A stretch of 64,000 nucleotides of DNA from NCBI RefSeq assembly GCF_900239935.1, contig NZ_LT965928.1, forward strand, positions 3,305,520 through 3,369,519, given 5' to 3'. Both the position numbers and the translations under genes were made by a program. This document shows, in pieces, positions 58,098 to 64,000 of the stretch; within the stretch, counting starts at the first letter, position 1, and the number at the start of each line of letters is the position of its first letter. A model generated the notes under the pieces. It ran no database searches. It was not told the DNA's origin and worked only from the letters and a program-made list of their open reading frames with translations. The DNA is from Pseudoalteromonas carrageenovora IAM 12662 (GTDB lineage Bacteria > Pseudomonadota > Gammaproteobacteria > Enterobacterales > Alteromonadaceae).

Positions 58098-60842
58098 TTA
58101 AAACGATCCGCGAATACCAAACGCGTAACGTGAGCCATTATCTTCTACTGAATAGATTTGGTTAGCAAAACGACCTGTTTGCACTAATTCTTCTTCAGTG
58201 ATGTTGATGCCTTCAGCGAAAACAGTGAAGTTTTCGTTAATATCGTAGCTTGCGCTGATATCCCACTGACCGTATGTTTCAACGTTCACTGGTTCACCAT
58301 TAAAGCCGTTATCAACTAATCGTAAAAAGCCTTCACGGTTGTTAAATGCAACACGTGCTTGCCAGTTTTCTTGCTCATAAAACAATACCAAGTTTTGCGA
58401 ATCGCCTAGGCCTTCTAGCGCAAATGTTTGTGTCGTATCGTCACCTACACTGATGTCGCTATTCACAACCGTCGCATTAGCAATAAAACCAAAACCATTT
58501 TCAAACATGTGAGTAACACCCACTTCGAAGCCGGTTACAGTTGCAGACTCACCATTTTGAGGGCGGCTTACAGTGTAAATTTCTGAGCCACCATTTAGTT
58601 CGTCATCAGTTTGAACTGTACATGTAGTACACGCATAATCAGGGCCTGAACGGTCAGACATTTCAAATGTTTCTGCACCTGTTAGGGTAACAATAAAGTC
58701 GTCAACTTCTTTACTAAATACTGCAAAGCTAAATAAGTTAGCGTCGTTGTAGTACCACTCGTAAGAGATATCCCAGTTTTCTGATTGGAATGGCTTAAGT
58801 GCTGGATTACCACCACTTGCCGTTAAGTTTTGACGACGAGGCTCATTAAAGTTAGTTGCTGGAGATAGCTGAGACATAGTTGGGCGAGTAATACTGTCGT
58901 ACGCGGCAAAGCGTAAAATCATATTATCTTGTAGCTCAAGCTTAACATTGAAAGACGGTAGTAAATTTGAGTAACTTGTACCTTCTTGGATGTTAGTTGC
59001 TGGGCCAAATACATTCTGAAACAGTGTTGCATCAGATGTTGGTACTACATCACTAATGAAGCTTTGTATTGCCTCTACTTCAATATCTGTTTCAGAGTAA
59101 CGTGCGCCCATATTAACGGTTACTGGCATATCAGCTAGGTCAAAGCCAAGTGTAAAGTCCATGTATAAACTAGTAATGTCTTCGTTAATTGTGTAACGGT
59201 TATTTTGTAGTGTAGGTTCTACTGGGAAACCTTGATCGGCTAAGTAATCTAGCATTTTATCACCGTCGTAGGTGTAGAATGTATCGATTAAACCTGGGAA
59301 GTAATTGCTTGCTTGGTATGCTTCAAAATCAATCTCATCAAGCGGTGCTTGTGTACCGTAACCACAAAACTGACATTGGCTACCAAAAATTTGGAAGCTA
59401 GATTTTTCACGTTCTTGACGATAAGCACCAAAGTTAATGCGATCAACAGGGCCTTTATCTGGCACGTATTCAAAATCAGCTTTTAGCTCAGTGATTTCAT
59501 CTTCATCAGTAAATTGGTTACCAATTTCGTTGTAATGAAGGCGTGCAAGACTAGGGTCTGGTAATGAACCATTATCAAAACCATCATGCTGAACCGTTGG
59601 TACACTGCCTGTGCCATCAAAGCTGTAGCTGTTAATGATACCTACAACGTTAAAGCGGTCATTGCCAGCACGGTCGTTTTCAGCCGTTGAACGAGATACA
59701 TCAAATTTAGCTTTTAATGACTCATTTACTTGCCAATCAACGTTTATACCAAATGCTTTATTAGTTACATCACGTGAATTACGCGTATGAGATACAAAGT
59801 CACTTGCAGGGTCGCCACTTGGTGCGCCTAGGCCTACATCTTGAGAGAAAGTTAAAAGTGTCCCTGTTTCAGCGTCAATTGTTGCGCTGCCTACACGATC
59901 TGGTTCAAACCAAGATGCAAGGTCACGTACTGTAGAGTCAACTTCAAATTTTGAAATCATACCATCAACAGTAATTGTAATATCATCAGATGGTGCGTAT
60001 TGAAGTACTAAGCTTGCGTTTGTACGTTCACGGTCTTGCCCATCAACTACTTGGTCCCAGTTACGTGGAATGTATGCATTTTCAAACAGTACACCATCAG
60101 TAGGGTTAGAAATTGTTTGGCTGCCGCGCCAACCTGCCGTTAAAATTTGGTTATTTTGAAGCTTACGTTGCTGATTAGTAATAGCAAAAAGCACACCTAA
60201 TTTGTCATCATTAAATGTATTACTAATTAAAAATGATGCTGAAGGAGATACTTCTTCAGATAAGCTTTCGTACATGCCTTTCACAGAGCCTAAAACATGT
60301 AATCCGCCAAAATCAAAAGGACGAGCTGTAGTTACGTTTACCGTACCACCAATACCGCCTTCTTGAAGCGTTGCTGTATTACTTTTATAAATATCAGCAC
60401 CGGTGATTTGATCTGCTGCTAATACATCAAAGTTGAATTCACGACCAGCACTGTCTGTCGCAATTTGACGGCCGTTTACAAGTACCGTATTGAACTGTGG
60501 GCCAAAGCCACGAATTGTTACCGCTTGGCCTTCACCACCACTACGGTCAATTGCTACACCTGTAATACGTTGCAGAGACTCTGCTACGTTTAAATCAGGG
60601 AATTTACCAAGATCTTCTGCTTTAATTCCGTCGGTTACAACGTTAGATGCTTTTTTATCTAACATTGATGAACGCAAGCTGCTGCGGATACCCGTTACTG
60701 CGATAACTTCAACATCTTGATTTACTGTAGGTGTGTCGCCTTCAGCGCCTTGAGCTGCAACGTTGCCGCTTGCCAATACACCAGTGATAGCAATACTGAG
60801 CGCGGTTTTCTTGTTGAACGATAACTTATTGTTAATTATCAT
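58098..60842 (-). CDS. TonB-dependent outer-membrane receptor, probable galactoside transporter
   Basis: The 914-residue protein has a signal peptide (residues 1 to about 30, ending NVAA), a TonB box region DVEVIAVTG (43-51), a plug domain with AESLQRITGVAIDRSGGEGQ and TVLVNGRQI (to about 175), and a long beta-barrel ending in ...YAFGIRGSF with the terminal Phe needed for outer-membrane insertion. Motifs such as SITRPTMSQLSP and GGNPALKPFQSENWD are typical of the carbohydrate-type receptors of Alteromonadales. Two CxxC pairs (490/493 and 738/741) probably lie in external loops. It heads an operon with the halogenase, SapC and symporter genes and has a palindromic operator at 60907-60925. Confidence 0.93.
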   Translation of the reverse strand: MIINNKLSFNKKTALSIAITGVLASGNVAAQGAEGDTPTVNQDVEVIAVTGIRSSLRSSMLDKKASNVVTDGIKAEDLGKFPDLNVAESLQRITGVAIDRSGGEGQAVTIRGFGPQFNTVLVNGRQIATDSAGREFNFDVLAADQITGADIYKSNTATLQEGGIGGTVNVTTARPFDFGGLHVLGSVKGMYESLSEEVSPSASFLISNTFNDDKLGVLFAITNQQRKLQNNQILTAGWRGSQTISNPTDGVLFENAYIPRNWDQVVDGQDRERTNASLVLQYAPSDDITITVDGMISKFEVDSTVRDLASWFEPDRVGSATIDAETGTLLTFSQDVGLGAPSGDPASDFVSHTRNSRDVTNKAFGINVDWQVNESLKAKFDVSRSTAENDRAGNDRFNVVGIINSYSFDGTGSVPTVQHDGFDNGSLPDPSLARLHYNEIGNQFTDEDEITELKADFEYVPDKGPVDRINFGAYRQEREKSSFQIFGSQCQFCGYGTQAPLDEIDFEAYQASNYFPGLIDTFYTYDGDKMLDYLADQGFPVEPTLQNNRYTINEDITSLYMDFTLGFDLADMPVTVNMGARYSETDIEVEAIQSFISDVVPTSDATLFQNVFGPATNIQEGTSYSNLLPSFNVKLELQDNMILRFAAYDSITRPTMSQLSPATNFNEPRRQNLTASGGNPALKPFQSENWDISYEWYYNDANLFSFAVFSKEVDDFIVTLTGAETFEMSDRSGPDYACTTCTVQTDDELNGGSEIYTVSRPQNGESATVTGFEVGVTHMFENGFGFIANATVVNSDISVGDDTTQTFALEGLGDSQNLVLFYEQENWQARVAFNNREGFLRLVDNGFNGEPVNVETYGQWDISASYDINENFTVFAEGINITEEELVQTGRFANQIYSVEDNGSRYAFGIRGSF

Positions 60843-60906
60843 TTTTTAAAAACTCCTGATTGTGTGTAGTCATTGTGTCGTTGTGGTAGTAAATATATTT
60901 CAAATA

Positions 60907-60925
60907 CTATTTATATTATAAATAC
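60907..60925. promoter_or_regulatory. Palindromic operator upstream of the TonB receptor
   Basis: CTATTTAT-ATT-ATAAATAC is a palindrome with only the outermost pair mismatched. It shares 16 of 19 positions with the galE site in the same orientation, including both arms apart from one base. It ends 65 bp before the receptor start codon. Confidence 0.58.
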
Positions 60926-61028
60926 TTTAAACTAAGCAAAAGTGCAACCTTTTCCTTAATTATAGGTATCATTTAATTACTGTATTTTTGCTTTTAATTT
61001 TCTTTTAATTAACATTGGCAGGTTGAAT

Positions 61029-62009
61029 TTACTCAGAAAACGCGTAAATAATAACCTGCTCATAATTTTCTTCTGGCAATAAATTTGCTTTGGGGAAGTT
61101 TTCACGATTTGGCGCATCAGGCCAATTTTGCGCTTCAAAACACACAGCTTGGCGTGCTTTAAAAGGCGCACCAACAAAGTTTGCGGTATAAAGTTGCATG
61201 CCTGGCTGCGTACTTTTAAGGGTTAAACTAACGTTCGTGTGTGGCGAAGTTAATGTAGCCATCGTTTTTAAACTGCCGTCATTATTGAAAATATAGCAGT
61301 GATCAAAACCATTACCCGCTTCTAACTGTGGGCTTGCTGCACAAAGTGCATCGCCTAACTGCGTTGCTGTGCAAAAGTCAAAACAAGTACCTGCAACTGT
61401 TTGGCCGTTATTAAGTGGAATACTGGTTTTATCTATAGGAAGAAAGTGATTGGTATTTATTTGTACAAAGTGCTCATTAATAGAATCGCTACCATCGAGG
61501 TTAAAATAACAATGGTTAGTAAAATTAACGAGAGTTTCTTTATCGGTAGTAGCTTTAAAGCGTAAAGTTAGTTCGCCATTTTTAGCACTAATAGTTTGCC
61601 ATACCTTTAACTGCCCCGGAAAACCCTGATCGCCATCAGGTGAGCAATAATATAGCTCCACCTCACTTTCGCTTTGCTGAGTAACTTGCCAAAGCACTTT
61701 ATTAAAGCCTTTAACACCGCCATGCAAGCTATTTGGGCCGTTATTAGTATCTAGCTGATATTCAGTACCCGATAGACTAAAACGTCCACCAGCAATGCGG
61801 TTAGCGTATCTACCAACAGTTGCGCCTAAGTAAAATGGGTTTTCAAGATAGTATTGCGAATCGTCAACGCTGAGCGTCATCTCTTGGTTATTAAATTTAA
61901 TGCTTTTTATAATTGCGCCAAAGGGCAAAATTTCAGCTGTTAAAGATTTACCATCATTAAGTTTAATAACCTCTAAAGGTTTATTAATAGATATAGACGC
62001 CACACTCAT
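61029..62009 (-). CDS. galM: Aldose 1-epimerase (galactose mutarotase)
   Basis: GalM interconverts alpha and beta anomers of galactose, giving GalK its alpha form. I chose the start at 62009 (MSVASISINKPLEVI, 326 residues) with GGTGGAG just upstream, over a longer frame with 30 hydrophobic unrelated residues. Family features are GATVGRYANRIAGGRF, the catalytic His in LVNFTNHCYFNLDG, and the catalytic Glu in QAVCFEAQNWPDAPN. It lacks a signal peptide. It carries its own operator-like site at 62056-62074 and follows the regulon logic of the locus. Confidence 0.93.
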   Translation of the reverse strand: MSVASISINKPLEVIKLNDGKSLTAEILPFGAIIKSIKFNNQEMTLSVDDSQYYLENPFYLGATVGRYANRIAGGRFSLSGTEYQLDTNNGPNSLHGGVKGFNKVLWQVTQQSESEVELYYCSPDGDQGFPGQLKVWQTISAKNGELTLRFKATTDKETLVNFTNHCYFNLDGSDSINEHFVQINTNHFLPIDKTSIPLNNGQTVAGTCFDFCTATQLGDALCAASPQLEAGNGFDHCYIFNNDGSLKTMATLTSPHTNVSLTLKSTQPGMQLYTANFVGAPFKARQAVCFEAQNWPDAPNRENFPKANLLPEENYEQVIIYAFSE

Positions 62010-62055
62010 TCTCCACCAAATTACCGCATTAACAATTCCTGTCATAACGGTGCAA

Positions 62056-62074
62056 CAATATATATTATAAATAG
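62056..62074. promoter_or_regulatory. Operator-like site upstream of galM
   Basis: CAATATAT-ATT-ATAAATAG on the plus strand (CTATTTAT-AAT-ATATATTG on the coding strand) matches the palindrome consensus in the core and one full arm. It lies 47 bp before the galM start codon. Confidence 0.45.
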
Positions 62075-62185
62075 TATATAAGTGAAGCCAGTAACTCAAT
62101 CTAAATGCGTTAAAATACAGCCATAAAAATTTACAGCTGTCTCGGGCTGTTTACAAAGTGGTTGGTAACCGCTAATTGATAACGT

Positions 62186-62575
62186 TTAATTTAAGTGCTC
62201 ATTTAATGCATTTTTTTCTTGGCTTGAAAGTGCTTGCTTAGTTTTAGCCACAAAGTCGTACCTGACCATAACTGCTTTACCTATTGCGCAGCATTTATCG
62301 TGCTGAAATGCCTCTTGTTTAAGTACAAAAGAGCTATTGCCTATATGCTCTACAGACGTTTTAATAGTGATCTCGTGGCCATAAAATAGCTCGCCTACAA
62401 ACGATACTTCTATTTTAGCAATGATTAGTTTCCAGTCATGTGGGTTTAAATCTGGTGTAAAAAATTTAAAAATAGGTACGCGAGCGGCTTCAAACCAAAC
62501 GGGGAGTACGGTATTGTTAATGTGTCCGAGTGCATCTGTTTCGCTAAATCGCGGCATCACTTTTTCAATAAACAT
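62186..62575 (-). CDS. 4HBT-fold acyl-CoA thioesterase, YbgC-like
   Basis: The 129-residue hot-dog-fold protein has RFSETDALGHINNTVLPVWFEAAR at residues 9-32, containing the catalytic Asp (TDALGH) and the long central helix of the 4-hydroxybenzoyl-CoA thioesterase family. The second half with EVSFVGELFYGHEITIKTSVE is the typical central strand set. Such enzymes cleave acyl-CoA esters in the cytoplasm. It is divergent from the oxygenase gene with a 33-bp gap. The acyl group is unknown. Confidence 0.85.
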   Translation of the reverse strand: MFIEKVMPRFSETDALGHINNTVLPVWFEAARVPIFKFFTPDLNPHDWKLIIAKIEVSFVGELFYGHEITIKTSVEHIGNSSFVLKQEAFQHDKCCAIGKAVMVRYDFVAKTKQALSSQEKNALNEHLN

Positions 62576-62608
62576 ATAAATCCAATAATAATTATATAAA
62601 GGTAAACC

Positions 62609-63313
62609 ATGACGGACTTTATTCGCGTATACAACAACGCATTAAGCGATGACTTTTGCGATAGCTTTATTACGACCTTTGCGCAAAGCCCGCATGTAAA
62701 ACAAGGGGTAACATCTGGCGGTGTCGATTTAAAAAAGAAAGACAGCCACGATCTGCATTTAAATAACCACCCCGAATACGAACAACAATTAAAACATATA
62801 CAACAAACGACTGCACAGCATGTTTTTAACTATGTTGAAGAGCATATTTTTATGATGATTGGTGCATTTGGCTTAAAGGTTTATCATCCAAAAACTGGGG
62901 AAGTAGTAGATTTAACTCAAGAAAATTTTGATGAGGTAGGTAAACCACAGCTCCCTATATTAGTGCAGCAAATATTTAGACTGGGGAACATTCAAGCGCA
63001 AAAATACGAGGTAAATAAAGGTGGTTATCCTTACTGGCACAGTGAGGTGTATCCGCAGTTACAACACAATGAAGCGCTGCACCGGGTATTATTGTTTATG
63101 TTTTACTTAAACGATGTAGAAGAAGGCGGTGAAACTGAGTTTTATTATCAAAACCGTAAAATAGCTCCTAAAAAAGGCACTATGGTGATAGCTCCTGGCT
63201 ACTTTACGCATACCCACAGAGGTAATAAACCTGTCTCTAACGATAAGTATATTTTAACCTCGTGGGTGCTATTTAACCGTGCAGAGCAAATATATGGTGC
63301 GCCTAAAAGTTAG
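62609..63313 (+). CDS. 2-oxoglutarate/Fe(II)-dependent oxygenase (prolyl-4-hydroxylase-like)
   Basis: The 234-residue protein belongs to the prolyl-4-hydroxylase-like dioxygenases. The iron ligands appear as His144-x-Glu146 in YWHSEVYP and a distal histidine (His201 or His203) in YFTHTHRG, with Lys213 in the place for 2-oxoglutarate binding. The usual HxD is HxE here. The core has VLLFMFYLNDVEEGGETEF, typical for the family. No signal peptide. Context gives no substrate; the protein could hydroxylate a cellular protein residue. Confidence 0.85.
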   Translation: MTDFIRVYNNALSDDFCDSFITTFAQSPHVKQGVTSGGVDLKKKDSHDLHLNNHPEYEQQLKHIQQTTAQHVFNYVEEHIFMMIGAFGLKVYHPKTGEVVDLTQENFDEVGKPQLPILVQQIFRLGNIQAQKYEVNKGGYPYWHSEVYPQLQHNEALHRVLLFMFYLNDVEEGGETEFYYQNRKIAPKKGTMVIAPGYFTHTHRGNKPVSNDKYILTSWVLFNRAEQIYGAPKS

Positions 63314-63333
63314 CGCACCAAAATTAGTATCAT

Positions 63334-64000
63334 TTAACCGAGCAGTTCATCAAATAAATTAAACAACTGATCTAGCTCTTCAATGGTGTTGTAGTGCATA
63401 CAACCAATACGTACTACACCGCCTTTATCAAGCACACCTAATTGCTTACACAAACCTTGCGCGTAAAAATGTCCATCCCACACACAGATATGTTGCTTAC
63501 CTAAAAATTCAGACACTTCACGTGGCTCTAAACCTTCAAACGTTAAAGCAAAAGTAGGTGTACGCTCGTTTAAGCGATCAAAATCATCAATACCAAACAA
63601 TTTAATACGCGGGTAATTAACCAAACGTGTTAAAAAGTGCTCACTAAGCGCCATTTCATGCTGCTTAGTTTTAGCAAAAGCCACGCTTAACTTTTCGCGG
63701 CGTGAATGACTACCGTCAAGCTCGCTTATTGCCGCAATGTAATCAACTGCCGCAATAAAACCAGCCATTGCTTCAAAGCTTTGAGTACCGGTTTCCCAGC
63801 GACCTGGCGCTACGTCTTTAGCAGGTTCTACTTTATAAGGAGTAAACCCGTCTAAGTGCTCTTTCTTACCGTAAACCATACCTAAGTGTGGGCCAAAAAA
63901 CTTATACGCCGAGCAGGCTAAAAAGTCGCAATCAAGTGCTTGTACATCAACCAGTTCATGTGGTGCGTAATGTACCGCATCAACATAAACAAGAGCATCT
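63334..64000 (-). CDS. Cysteine-desulfurase-like class-V aminotransferase, C-terminal part (runs off right edge)
   Basis: The reading frame is open to the window edge; the visible 221 codons cover the C-terminal half or more. The stretch before the first internal Met reads VYVDAVHYAPHELVDVQALD and then FLACSAYKFFGPHLGM, where the lysine in SAYKFFGPH is the PLP Schiff-base residue and DAVHYAPH the PLP-ring region. This matches the cysteine-desulfurase-like family (VC1184-type) rather than IscS or SufS. An active-site cysteine loop is not obvious. The actual substrate is unknown and the start lies outside the window. Confidence 0.88.
   Translation of the reverse strand, partial: DALVYVDAVHYAPHELVDVQALDCDFLACSAYKFFGPHLGMVYGKKEHLDGFTPYKVEPAKDVAPGRWETGTQSFEAMAGFIAAVDYIAAISELDGSHSRREKLSVAFAKTKQHEMALSEHFLTRLVNYPRIKLFGIDDFDRLNERTPTFALTFEGLEPREVSEFLGKQHICVWDGHFYAQGLCKQLGVLDKGGVVRIGCMHYNTIEELDQLFNLFDELLG

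Overview
The window reads as chromosome of a marine gammaproteobacterium of the order Alteromonadales, most likely Pseudoalteromonas. This rests on protein-level resemblance, the gene order tRNA-Trp, secE, nusG, rplKAJL, rpoBC, rpsLG, fusA, tuf, the AT-rich intergenic DNA, and the TonB receptor / tryptophan halogenase / SapC set typical of marine bacteria. No database search was possible, so the genus is an inference.

Region 1 (1-16.2 kb, all minus strand) is the transcription/translation core: tRNA-Trp, secE-nusG, the ribosomal stalk and L1/L11 genes, rpoBC, and the str operon running off the left edge inside tuf. Promoters, hairpins and terminators are readable between the sub-operons. Region 2 (16.3-24.3 kb) has deoC and a divergent sulfate-assimilation operon: cysG, cysD, cysN, an SLC13-type permease, cysC, cysQ. 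Region 3 (24.3-27.2 kb) is a small accessory patch with a lone KAP-type P-loop NTPase and an alpha/beta-hydrolase gene broken by one in-frame stop. Region 4 (27.2-39.4 kb) holds an amino-acid permease, speD, a yhfA-like gene, a DUF3802-like gene, the arginine succinyltransferase genes astD-astA-astC, an HDOD protein, pabA/trpG, a quinone-oxidoreductase-like gene, a YdcH-like gene, and a short-chain dehydrogenase coupled to a second nonsense-broken gene.

Region 5 (39.7-62.1 kb) is the most interesting part. It is a galactoside and glycerol locus: galE-galT-galK plus an oxidoreductase, a secreted hydrolase, glpK, glpD, a galactose-dehydrogenase-like SDR with dgoK, a FadR-type regulator, a cytoplasmic GH36 alpha-galactosidase, a sodium-solute symporter, SapC, a tryptophan-halogenase-like flavoprotein, a TonB-dependent receptor and an aldose epimerase. 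A 19-bp AT-rich palindrome (best form GTATTTAT-CAT-ATAAATAC) lies just upstream of galE, glpD, the alpha-galactosidase, the TonB receptor and the epimerase, with degenerate copies before the regulator. I infer one regulon for an alpha-galactoside. Alpha-galactosidase combined with galactose and glycerol catabolism suggests floridoside (alpha-galactosyl-glycerol, a red-algal solute) as a candidate substrate.

The right end has a 4HBT thioesterase, a 2-oxoglutarate/Fe(II) oxygenase and the 3' part of a cysteine-desulfurase-like gene that runs off the window. I saw no CRISPR array, prophage, rRNA or complete insertion sequence.
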